Shown here: one piece after another, positions 1-5,739 of the stretch
Position numbering within the stretch: the stretch's first letter is position 1
Layout: every line of letters begins with the position of its first letter
From: Desulfobulbaceae bacterium UBA2213
Lineage (GTDB): Bacteria; Desulfobacterota; Desulfobulbia; Desulfobulbales; Desulfocapsaceae
Direction of reading: 5' to 3'
NCBI GenBank assembly: GCA_002327225.1
Contig: DCUN01000018.1
Location: forward strand, 1-7,144
Length of the DNA: 7,144 bases
The notes under the pieces: model-generated
Databases searched by the model: none
What the model was told of the DNA's origin: nothing
The model's input: only the letters and a program-made list of their open reading frames with translations
Made by a program: the position numbers and the translations under genes

Positions 1-408
1 GGTGTTGAGCTCACGGCCATGCAGAGAGAGGAATCCGGCGTCATCCCAGGGGATCTTGAAGCGGGAAAACGCGATCTGCATGGATGAAAGGGCCGGATAG
101 ATCACGATGCGGTCAGGGGCAAGGGTTTGGAGCAGGGTACGGCCAATTCCGAAAAAAAGAGGATCACCGCTTGCCATAACCACGACGTCGCCACGCTGTA
201 ATTCCAGGGCTGCCTTTTCAAGGGCCACCTTAACCGGGGTAATAGGAATAAAGGAGAGCGCTGGAAGGTCGTCCAGGAGAGTGGCGAGTCTGGTACGGTG
301 TCGCCTGGAGAGAACCAGGGCCACGGAATTCCGTATAACAGCAATGGCGGTATCGGAAAATGGACCGGAGCTTTCCACTCCGATGAGATGCACCATCGTC
401 TGTTTCAT
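1..408 (-). CDS. cbiE: Cobalt-precorrin-7 C5-methyltransferase (CbiE), 5' part only
   Basis: The first 136 codons are present; the gene continues past the left edge of the window. By family, CbiE is a SAM-dependent methyltransferase of the corrin ring in cytoplasmic anaerobic cobalamin synthesis, methylating C5 of cobalt-precorrin-7. Visible family motifs are ASGDPLFFGIGRTL at residues 79-92 (the SAM-binding GDP loop), SSMQIAFSRFKIPWDDA at 108-124 and SLHGR at 128-132, all in the order expected for the CbiE half of CobL-like proteins. The ATG at 408-406 is chosen because it overlaps the cbiD TGA in an ATGA arrangement, which implies translational coupling. Whether a CbiT decarboxylating domain is fused downstream, as in CobL, cannot be seen. 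The stretch around residues 24-45 is less like the usual family pattern than the rest. Function is confident; fusion state is unknown. Confidence 0.92.
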   Translation of the reverse strand, partial: MKQTMVHLIGVESSGPFSDTAIAVIRNSVALVLSRRHRTRLATLLDDLPALSFIPITPVKVALEKAALELQRGDVVVMASGDPLFFGIGRTLLQTLAPDRIVIYPALSSMQIAFSRFKIPWDDAGFLSLHGRELNT

Positions 409-1550
409 AGTCTCAGCTTCCCTTCTACGCATTCCACAATCTGTTTGCCTACGGTCTCTCTTGCAGTCACAAGATAAACAGTGACCGGCAGGCCGGATAC
501 CTCCTGACAATAATCGCGGGCTGCGCAACAGACCTTTCTGATAGTTTCATGGCAATCCATGGCAATCAATCTGTCATAGATTTCCCGGGCGGTATTTGAT
601 CCGGCAAGTCCTGTTAGAACAGTGGGGGCTGTGCCTAAGGTCGCCAGGAAAGAGATAGCATTATCGACTTCGAGGGCGCCATGGCGGACATGGGTCTGGG
701 GAATTCGCATGGCCCCTTTCAAGACCTTGGCCCACATGGCAGCCAGATGAATTGCGGCAAAACCATGCTTTCTGGCGTCATTCAGTGAAAAATGAAGGTA
801 GTCTCCCATCATCACATAAGCTTCTTCAGGCAGATGCAGTCGCTGCTGTACCGCAGATTCAGATGTCCTGCCTGTAGAGAGGACTATTGCCTCCACTCCG
901 GCTGCACAGGCGACAGCCATCGAGGCGCTGATGGTGGCGGTCCAGGCTTCAGCCGAGACGGGCCTGACGATTCCAGTCGTTCCCAGAATGGAAAGTCCGC
1001 CGATTATTCCCAGACGATGGTTCAAAGTTTTTTTCGCCAAATTCTCCCCGTCAGGGATTGAAATAGTGACGATCAGGGCCCGCTCAGCATAATCGCCAGA
1101 AAGGGAAATGGCTTCAGTCACAGCCTCCCGGATCATATTTCTCGGGACCGGATTTACCGCAGGTTCACCCACCGGGATGGCCAGGCCTGGCTTGGTTACG
1201 GTGCCCACACCTTTGCCGCCGACAATGATGATCTGGAGTCGTTGTTTCGTATCACCTGCCTGCTCTCTTTGCGCTTCATCGGCTGTGGCGAATCTGACTT
1301 CAGCTTCGATTCTTGCCCCGTTGGTCACATCCGGGTCATCACCCGCATCTTTGATAACAGCGGCAAGGGCAGTAGTATGAGCTGGATCCGTCCATTGGCA
1401 GGCGCAGAGTTGGAAAGTGACCCGAGCTCCACCAGGGAAAGGGATTTCCACCTGCTCCTGCTCCATACTCCTGGTCAGCAAGAGAGTGGCAGCCTTGGCC
1501 GCCGCGGCAGCACAGGCTCCGGTGGTGTATCCTGAACGTAATTTTTTCAT
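405..1550 (-). CDS. cbiD: Cobalt-precorrin-5B C1-methyltransferase (CbiD)
   Basis: The product is 381 residues, a normal length for CbiD. The family carries out C1 methylation of cobalt-precorrin-5B in the anaerobic (early cobalt insertion) branch of cobalamin synthesis. Conserved blocks seen in order are LRSGYTTGACAAAAAKAA at residues 4-21, KDAGDDPDVTNGA at 67-79, GGKGVGTVTKPGL at 111-123, GEPAVNPVPRNMI at 128-140, a long block at 165-197 containing IPDGE, GGLSILGTTG and IVRP, and LSTGRTSE at 224-231. The start at 1550 places SGYTTG within the first 11 residues, as usual for the family. The ribosome binding site is weak: only a CAGAG-like stretch lies about ten bases upstream. The stop overlaps the cbiE start by 4 bases, so the two genes form one transcript. 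An intrinsic terminator ends only 16 bases before this start, so expression may depend on readthrough or attenuation. Confidence 0.96.
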   Translation of the reverse strand: MKKLRSGYTTGACAAAAAKAATLLLTRSMEQEQVEIPFPGGARVTFQLCACQWTDPAHTTALAAVIKDAGDDPDVTNGARIEAEVRFATADEAQREQAGDTKQRLQIIIVGGKGVGTVTKPGLAIPVGEPAVNPVPRNMIREAVTEAISLSGDYAERALIVTISIPDGENLAKKTLNHRLGIIGGLSILGTTGIVRPVSAEAWTATISASMAVACAAGVEAIVLSTGRTSESAVQQRLHLPEEAYVMMGDYLHFSLNDARKHGFAAIHLAAMWAKVLKGAMRIPQTHVRHGALEVDNAISFLATLGTAPTVLTGLAGSNTAREIYDRLIAMDCHETIRKVCCAARDYCQEVSGLPVTVYLVTARETVGKQIVECVEGKLRL

Positions 1551-1566
1551 CCAAAGAAGCTCTGAT

Positions 1567-1603
1567 AAAAAAAAGCCGTACAGTAAATTACTGTACGGCT
1601 TTT
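1567..1603 (-). terminator. Strong intrinsic terminator between the HU gene and cbiD
   Basis: Positions 1575-1599 form a perfect inverted repeat with 12-base arms (GCCGTACAGTAA and its complement) around one central base, so the real loop is about five bases. Read on the minus strand, the stem is followed by eight U residues (1574-1567). On the plus strand only four follow, so the minus direction is favoured, although the A and T flanks could extend the stem. It would end transcripts coming from the HU gene, about 130 bases upstream. Its position is odd: the U tract ends 16 bases before the cbiD start codon, in the place of an attenuator rather than next to the HU stop. No alternative antiterminator pairing was apparent by eye. 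Confidence 0.88.
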
Positions 1604-1638
1604 AACTTTGACATATCTAGTCGAACGGTTACATCGTC

Positions 1639-1731
1639 ATTATAAAAAACGTTAAACCTTCACACCTGATAGTTTCTTGAACACCAGCGAGTTAAATCAA
1701 TAATGAGCTACATGAATTGATTTTAAAAAAC
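1639..1731 (-). promoter_or_regulatory. Leader region upstream of cbiD with repeats and a -10-like box
   Basis: This stretch lies between the HU stop and the cbiD terminator. On the minus strand a perfect TATAAT is found at 1644-1639, but no good -35 sits at normal spacing. Two imperfect direct repeats lie just upstream: CTTCACACCTGATAGTT at 1658-1674 and CTTGAACACCAGCGAGTT at 1676-1693 (plus-strand reading). They are flanked by the exact hexamer GTTAAA at 1651-1656 and 1691-1696. An 8-base inverted repeat (AAATCAAT at 1694-1701, ATTGATTT at 1716-1723) follows the HU stop without a U tract. I looked for a cobalamin riboswitch B12 box and did not find one. A cbiD promoter or operator is possible, and this is inference. 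Confidence 0.3.
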
Positions 1732-2004
1732 TTAATTTATAGCCTCGGAAAGTTTGGAACCAGCTTTGAACTTGGCAACATTCTTTGCTGGAATCTTGAT
1801 GGATTTACCAGACTGAGGATTTCTGCCGGTACGTGCTTCACGTTTGGAAACAGAAAAAGTACCAAAACCTACAAGTGTAACCTTGTCATCTTGCTTCAAA
1901 GCCTCGGCAATGGCGGCAAGAGTTCCATTCAATGCCTTCTCTGCCGCAGCTTTACTGATATCGGCGGCCCCTGCAATGCTCTCAACTAATTCCTTCTTGT
2001 TCAT
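1732..2004 (-). CDS. hup: HU-family DNA-binding protein
   Basis: The product is 90 residues, the standard size of an HU subunit. HU is a small dimeric nucleoid protein that binds and bends DNA with little sequence preference. The N-terminal MNKKELVESIAGAADISK helix pair, the VGFGTFSVSKREART strand region at about 45-59 and the arm motif RTGRNPQSGKSIKIP at 58-72 are all present. The intercalating proline falls at residue 63, and the C-terminal AKFKAGSKLSEAIN closes the fold. The gene starts after a strong ribosome binding site, GGGAGGG at 2015-2009. It appears to be monocistronic, with its own promoter region upstream and a terminator downstream. IHF is less likely: the KELVESIAGAADISKAAAEKAL pattern and the short C-terminus are HU-like. 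The exact paralogue (hupA or hupB) cannot be assigned. Confidence 0.95.
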   Translation of the reverse strand: MNKKELVESIAGAADISKAAAEKALNGTLAAIAEALKQDDKVTLVGFGTFSVSKREARTGRNPQSGKSIKIPAKNVAKFKAGSKLSEAIN

Positions 2005-2079
2005 GAATCCCTCCCGGAAAAATCATTCTTTACCTTACAGGGGTAGACAGTATCGCTCCCCTTTCTCCATTGCTTAATA

Positions 2080-2110
2080 GTGCTTTAATAGAAGCACATC
2101 AAATTGTCAA
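2080..2110 (-). promoter_or_regulatory. Candidate hup promoter with an embedded dyad
   Basis: On the minus strand a perfect TTGACA is found at 2110-2105. The -10 is poor: TTAAAG at 2088-2083 gives 16-base spacing, and TATTAA at 2090-2085 gives only 14. A 6-base inverted repeat, GTGCTT (2080-2085) and AAGCAC (2092-2097), occupies the spacer and -10 region. It overlaps a tandem repeat, TGCTTAATAG (2071-2080) followed by TGCTTTAATAG (2081-2091). This arrangement would suit a repressor or autoregulatory site, but no regulator is identifiable. The inferred leader to the hup start is roughly 70 bases. Confidence 0.4.
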
Positions 2111-2267
2111 AAGAAAAAAAACAGTATTTTGAATTTTTTTTATTCCCATGAATCTTTCTACACTCCTTTAAAATCAAGCAGTGACGTTTCATTTACGTAA
2201 AATACGTTAATTGAATTCAAGGAACGAATCAAGGAAAAATGAATCATCCTTTAGAAAAAAAAATCTG
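2111..2267. other. AT-rich non-coding stretch between hup and larE
   Basis: No coding frame with recognisable protein character is seen. The sequence is very AT-rich, with a run of nine A residues at 2255-2263, which reads as a T tract just past the larE stop on the minus strand. No GC-rich stem precedes it, so I do not call a terminator. Small palindromes are present: TTGAATTCAA at 2211-2220, and ACGTA-AAA-TACGT at 2195-2207. They could be upstream elements of the hup promoter or chance features of AT-rich DNA. Confidence 0.5.
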
Positions 2268-3107
2268 TTAAAATTTATCACGGCCTTGTATATCCAGAAG
2301 CACCTTGTTAAACCCCCGACTTTCAAAGTATTCAGTGATCTCAGGACGCGAAGATTCTGCGACAAATTTCTCCAGATCGCTGGTCATAACCTGCACTGCA
2401 ACAGAGTGTTGCTCAGGTTTTACCCGGCATCCCATAAAGCCCTTGTTCTGGAGAAACTGTTCCGCCTGCGCTATGCGTTCCAGAAGGGCCCTGGTGATTT
2501 TTTGATGAACGGCTATCCGGGTGGCAAGGCAGGAATTTGAGGGTTGATTCCAGTTTGTCAGCCCCAGCTCCCTGGCCAGGGAACGGATATCCTTTTTGTT
2601 GAACCGTGCCTGGGCCAGGGGAGTTCTCACGGATAGTTCCTGGATGGCCAGCAATCCAGGCCGATGTTCCAGAAGGTCATCGGTATTGGTTCCATCCAGC
2701 AGGGGTGCGGGATGGCCACCTTGCCTCATCTCTGTCTGCAGGGCGCTATAGATTCTTTTTTTACAGAAATAACAGCGCTGTTCTGTATTGGCCACAAATT
2801 CACGCCAACGCAGGGGCTGCACCTTCACGGCCCGATACGAACAGCCGATTCCGTCCGGCCCGCTCACCAGTCTTTCCGCCTTGTTCAGGTCGTGCTCGGG
2901 GATGAGGCAGGAGACCGCATGCAGCGCCATCACATTCTCGGGCCCCAGTGTGTCACAGGCCACCCGCAGGAGCAGGGTGGAATCGACACCTCCGGAAAAG
3001 GCAATGCAGGCTTTCCCGTCAGCTTGCCTGTACGTTTGCAGCAGCTCCTGAAGCCTGGCCAGTTTATTTGTCAGATCCGTGCCCACCGCCGGTAATGAAG
3101 GTTGCAT
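2268..3107 (-). CDS. larE: LarE-type ATP-dependent sacrificial sulfur transferase
   Basis: The product is 279 residues, typical for LarE. In Lactobacillus, LarE adenylates a nicotinate-derived carboxylate and donates sulfur from its own cysteine, leaving dehydroalanine, on the way to the nickel-pincer cofactor. Here the PP-loop AFSGGVDSTLLLRVA spans residues 36-50. NTEQRCYFCKKRIYS is at 107-121, DGTNTDDL at 138-145, RTPLAQARFNKKDIR at 161-175 and PSNSCLATRIA at 189-199. Cys193 in that last motif matches the sacrificial cysteine of the single-cysteine class. The ATG at 3107 lies inside the upstream DUF39 gene (44-base overlap) and has no visible Shine-Dalgarno sequence; a GTG at 3086 is the alternative. 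Strong similarity to the family begins near residue 13. No larA, larB or larC is visible, so the acceptor may not be the lactate racemase cofactor. The family call is firm; the substrate is uncertain. Confidence 0.85.
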   Translation of the reverse strand: MQPSLPAVGTDLTNKLARLQELLQTYRQADGKACIAFSGGVDSTLLLRVACDTLGPENVMALHAVSCLIPEHDLNKAERLVSGPDGIGCSYRAVKVQPLRWREFVANTEQRCYFCKKRIYSALQTEMRQGGHPAPLLDGTNTDDLLEHRPGLLAIQELSVRTPLAQARFNKKDIRSLARELGLTNWNQPSNSCLATRIAVHQKITRALLERIAQAEQFLQNKGFMGCRVKPEQHSVAVQVMTSDLEKFVAESSRPEITEYFESRGFNKVLLDIQGRDKF

Positions 3108-4263
3108 CAGGCAATAACTGGGCCGGTTGGTTGAGCAGAAACTTGCGATCCCTGATCCATCCTTTCAGAGTTTCGGCGATTTCTCTGGCCTTGACCATAC
3201 TGGAGAGCGGGGCGGTTGGCACCTGCTTGCCATTCACCTCAATGGTGCCTGATTTCAACTGGGCGTAACTGACCTCGCCATAGCTGCGGGCAATCCCATT
3301 GGAGTAATCATAACCATAATCAATAACCTGGGTGAAGATCTCCGCGTCCGAGACCCCGGTATAGGCCGCCATCTTGCTGTTAAGGATGGGGATGGGCACT
3401 CCCAGACCGACGGCCAGAGTGCTTCCATAGCCAAGGATGGATATCCCGCGCAGCCATTTAGCAGACATCTGTTTCAAGTCTCCCTGCACCATGATCGTGC
3501 CGGCCGGCTTGCGCGGCACGCCGCCTTCGGTGCGCGGGGCATTGGGATTATGCTGGGTCCCGTGCCAGGTGACATAGCCGATGCCGCCGCCAAGGAAGAT
3601 ACGGGTCCCCATTCCTATGGTCTGATAATGGGGATCATTCAACAGGGGGCTTAATTCCCCGGCACTGCAGAAATTGGCATTACGGCAATGGGGTTTGAGC
3701 ATACCCATATAGGTGTGAACGGTCTTGTCAGAGAGATTGACCGCGCAGTTATAATTCTGATAGCCGTTCCTCGGATTACATAATAAGGCGTAGGGGAGAT
3801 CGGCCAGCGTCACTTCCTTTTGCATCTTGCGGGCCAGATAACAGTCGGTGCCATAGGCCTTGGCCTCAAGTAAGACCTTTCTCCCAGCCACCAGATCTTC
3901 AATGACATGGCCGCCACCGTAGCGGAATTCGCCGGGATAGATCTTGTTGAGCGGATCATCCTCAGCCGGTTCGGTGGCCCCTATATAGGCATCGACCGCC
4001 GCAAGGCCGGCATAGGCCGGAACCTTGTTCAGCCACACCTTTGAGGCCTTGATGGTGGGGGTCATCTGGCCAAAATTAAAAAAGGCGCCGGATGAGCACA
4101 TGGGGGCGAAGGTGCCGGTGGTCACAACATCGACCTCACGGGCGGCCTGCTCCGGCCCCTTGGACCGGACAATGTCCACCATCTCTTCGGCGGTTACTAC
4201 TACTGCCTCGCCAGATCTGATCCTGGCGTTGATCTCTTCATATGTCTTTTGGATATTGCTCAT
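3064..4263 (-). CDS. DUF39 homocysteine biosynthesis protein (L-aspartate semialdehyde sulfurtransferase type)
   Basis: The product is 399 residues and matches the HcyBio/DUF39 family from end to end. Family members in methanogens and sulfate reducers form homocysteine from aspartate semialdehyde and a sulfur source, bypassing the usual O-acylhomoserine route. Recognisable blocks are VDVVTTGTFAPMCSSGAFFNFG at 44-65 (with Cys56), KAYGTDCYLARKMQKEVTL at 135-153 (with Cys141), LCNPRNGYQNYNCAVN at 161-176, MGTRIFLGGGIGYVTWHGTQH at 218-238, and GYDYSNGIARSYGEVSYAQL at 317-336. Cys56 and Cys141 sit where the two catalytic cysteines of the archaeal enzyme are expected (from memory of the family). 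No CBS domains are attached, unlike the archaeal form. The ATG at 4263 follows GAGAG with suitable spacing. The gene is first of a two-gene unit with larE, under the promoter at 4327-4356. The ferredoxin/NIL partner often associated with this enzyme is not in the window. Confidence 0.9.
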   Translation of the reverse strand: MSNIQKTYEEINARIRSGEAVVVTAEEMVDIVRSKGPEQAAREVDVVTTGTFAPMCSSGAFFNFGQMTPTIKASKVWLNKVPAYAGLAAVDAYIGATEPAEDDPLNKIYPGEFRYGGGHVIEDLVAGRKVLLEAKAYGTDCYLARKMQKEVTLADLPYALLCNPRNGYQNYNCAVNLSDKTVHTYMGMLKPHCRNANFCSAGELSPLLNDPHYQTIGMGTRIFLGGGIGYVTWHGTQHNPNAPRTEGGVPRKPAGTIMVQGDLKQMSAKWLRGISILGYGSTLAVGLGVPIPILNSKMAAYTGVSDAEIFTQVIDYGYDYSNGIARSYGEVSYAQLKSGTIEVNGKQVPTAPLSSMVKAREIAETLKGWIRDRKFLLNQPAQLLPDATFITGGGHGSDK

Positions 4264-4326
4264 CTGTTTTCTCTCAAGGAAATGAAATCTTCAAGGCTCC
4301 TTCGTGGCCTCTCATGGTGAATTATG

Positions 4327-4356
4327 ATCATATCGCACACCTGTATCCTATATCAA
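4327..4356 (-). promoter_or_regulatory. Sigma70-like promoter for the DUF39-larE unit
   Basis: On the minus strand TTGATA (4356-4351) and TATGAT (4332-4327) are separated by 18 bases, each matching the consensus at five of six positions. Transcription would start near 4320, giving a leader of about 57 bases before the DUF39 start at 4263. No SAM or other methionine-related riboswitch pattern fits in so short a leader. Confidence 0.6.
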
Positions 4357-4495
4357 CCTTTTTACAGATGTTGGCAATAAATATATCTGGCCGATGACAA
4401 CATACATGGAAACCTGGGTTCCCTTCTTTAGATCGCGCGTCTTCAAAACCTCCCGTAACAATTCTGCCTGTTTCATGTGCCACAACCCTGGACAA
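4348..4495 (-). pseudogene. Frameshifted AbrB/MazE-like remnant
   Basis: On the minus strand a 42-codon open frame (ATG at 4476, TAG at 4350-4348) contains LREVLKTRDLKKGTQV and IGQIYLLPTSVKRL. This closely resembles the second half of a SpoVT/AbrB swapped-hairpin DNA-binding domain (PxEVRexLgLkkGdxV...GxIxLxP). The matching first half lies just upstream in another frame: LSRVVAHETGRIVT, read from a TTG at 4495 to about 4454. This resembles the usual vtxkGRIvIP strand. The two halves are out of frame near 4454-4458, exactly where the conserved IP dipeptide should be, so the gene looks broken by a small indel. No toxin gene follows: its 3' end runs into the DUF39 promoter. This is a by-eye family match on a short sequence. 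Alternatives are a chance match or a sequencing error in a live antitoxin-like gene. Confidence 0.35.
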
Positions 4496-4528
4496 TTGAT
4501 TGTTCCTAGCAAGCAACCTTTTTACCGC

Positions 4529-4557
4529 TTGACATACTTTTTCCTTTCACCTAAATT
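4529..4557 (+). promoter_or_regulatory. Sigma70-like promoter for pheA
   Basis: A perfect TTGACA (4529-4534) is followed after 17 bases by TAAATT (4552-4557). Transcription would begin near 4564, leaving a leader of about 75 bases before the pheA start at 4639. The leader contains no obvious hairpin with a U tract, so classical phenylalanine attenuation is not supported. Confidence 0.6.
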
Positions 4558-4638
4558 CTTTCACCTGAACGTATTGCAACGCGAGTGTATTTCGCATTCA
4601 AAATTCAAGTATTCCATCAATTATAATCAGGAAAGGTC

Positions 4639-5739
4639 ATGGCAACTGAAAAAAAACCGGATATTGTCCAGGTGCGGGGACAGATAGACGCCATAGATAA
4701 TCAGATTGTTTCCCTTCTCAAGGAGCGAATTGGTTGCGCCAGGGAAATCGGCAAGCTTAAAAACGAGAGCAATCGCCCCAAATGGGATCCGCTGCGTGAA
4801 CGGCAGATCTATGAGCGGCTGGTTGAGATGAACGACGGTGTCTTTCCCGAGACGGCCCTGCGTTCTATTTTCAATGAGATTATCACCAGTTGCCGACTCT
4901 CCCAGAAAAAGATTGCTGTAGCCTACCTGGGACCCGAGGCCACCTTTACCCATCTGGCCGGGGTCAAGTACTTTGGTCATTCCGCCTCGTTCAAGCCGAT
5001 GGAATCCATTGATGATGTCTTTTCTGATGTCGAGAAGAAGCGCACTCAGTACGGCATAGTCCCTGTTGAAAATTCTATTGAGGGGTCGGTCTTTAACACC
5101 CTGGACTCGTTCATGAAGTACAAGATCAAGATCTGTGGCGAAGTGCTGCTCGAGATCAGCCACAACCTGGTCTGTCAATCAGGAAACATTGAAGATATCC
5201 AGACCGTGGCCTCACACGCCCAGCCGCTGGCCCAATGTCGTGAGTGGCTGCGGAAAAACATGCCATCAGTGCCAACCCTGCCGGTCTTTTCCACCGGGGC
5301 CGCCGCCCAGATGGCCGCCAGTAATTCCAGTATCGGGGCCATTGCCTCTTCGCTGGCCATCAAGACCTATGATCTGCAGGTGGTGGTAAAGGGTATTGAG
5401 GATTACCGGGGCAACACCACCCGATTTCTGGTCATTGGCGAACATTCGCCCACAGCCAGCGGCGCTGACCGCACATCCCTGCTCCTCGGTCTTATGGACC
5501 GCCCAGGGGCCTTGAATGAGGTGCTGACGATTCTCTCTGAGGAAGATATCAATCTGGCCAAGATCGAGTCTCGTCCCATCAAGGGCAAACAATGGAAATA
5601 TCTGTTTTTCCTTGATATGATGGGCCACATTGAAGATGAGAAGATCAGGCGTGGCTGTGATCGTCTGAAGGAGATCTGTTCCTACTTTGAATGGCTGGGA
5701 TCCTATCCCTGTTATGAGAGCTCAGCCACCGATGCGTGA
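4639..5739 (+). CDS. pheA: Bifunctional chorismate mutase / prephenate dehydratase (P-protein)
   Basis: The product is 366 residues, normal for a P-protein. It converts chorismate to prephenate and then to phenylpyruvate in cytoplasmic phenylalanine synthesis. An AroQ-type chorismate mutase domain spans about residues 8-90: RGQIDAIDNQIVSLLKER, then REIGKLK, DPLRERQIYERL and IFNEIITSCR. The prephenate dehydratase domain spans about 92-268, opening with AYLGPEATFTHLA at 95-107, then GIVPVENSIEGSVFNTLD and ending with GNTTRFLVIG, whose TRF (261-263) is catalytic in the family. A C-terminal ACT domain spans about 278-355, with GALNEVL and the ESRP motif at 310-313, the usual site of phenylalanine feedback inhibition. 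The ATG follows AGGAAAGG at good spacing. The gene is transcribed away from the DUF39 gene, and its last 18 bases overlap the end of moaA on the other strand. Confidence 0.97.
   Translation: MATEKKPDIVQVRGQIDAIDNQIVSLLKERIGCAREIGKLKNESNRPKWDPLRERQIYERLVEMNDGVFPETALRSIFNEIITSCRLSQKKIAVAYLGPEATFTHLAGVKYFGHSASFKPMESIDDVFSDVEKKRTQYGIVPVENSIEGSVFNTLDSFMKYKIKICGEVLLEISHNLVCQSGNIEDIQTVASHAQPLAQCREWLRKNMPSVPTLPVFSTGAAAQMAASNSSIGAIASSLAIKTYDLQVVVKGIEDYRGNTTRFLVIGEHSPTASGADRTSLLLGLMDRPGALNEVLTILSEEDINLAKIESRPIKGKQWKYLFFLDMMGHIEDEKIRRGCDRLKEICSYFEWLGSYPCYESSATDA

Noticed and set aside
107..484. 125-residue plus-strand frame opposite cbiE and cbiD
   Set aside because: It spans the junction of two genes recognised on the other strand and has no protein family character.
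1608..1646. Plus-strand promoter TTGACA (1608-1613) with TATAAA (1641-1646)
   Set aside because: The spacing is 27 bases and there is no plus-strand gene downstream.
1604..1731. Cobalamin riboswitch upstream of cbiD
   Set aside because: The B12-box pattern and the surrounding conserved core were not found on the minus strand, and the leader is too short for a full class-I element before the HU stop.
2255..2267. Terminator after larE
   Set aside because: There is a T tract on the minus strand but no GC-rich stem before it.
2664..3095. 143-residue plus-strand frame opposite larE
   Set aside because: It is a shadow of larE, with no domain, no ribosome site and atypical composition. The minus-strand frame carries clear LarE motifs.
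4328..4516. Intact 62-residue minus-strand gene
   Set aside because: Only its first third resembles a known domain, and the rest has no protein character. It fits better as the first half of a frameshifted remnant.
4622..4627. TATAAT as the pheA -10 box
   Set aside because: It is 11 bases from the start codon, so the transcript would lose the AGGAAAGG ribosome site, and no -35 sits at the right distance.
4394..4687. Plus-strand open frame upstream of pheA, rich in Phe and Tyr codons, as an attenuation leader peptide
   Set aside because: The frame starts before the pheA promoter and runs into pheA. There is no nearby start after the inferred transcription start and no terminator hairpin. The Phe content follows from the T-rich DNA.
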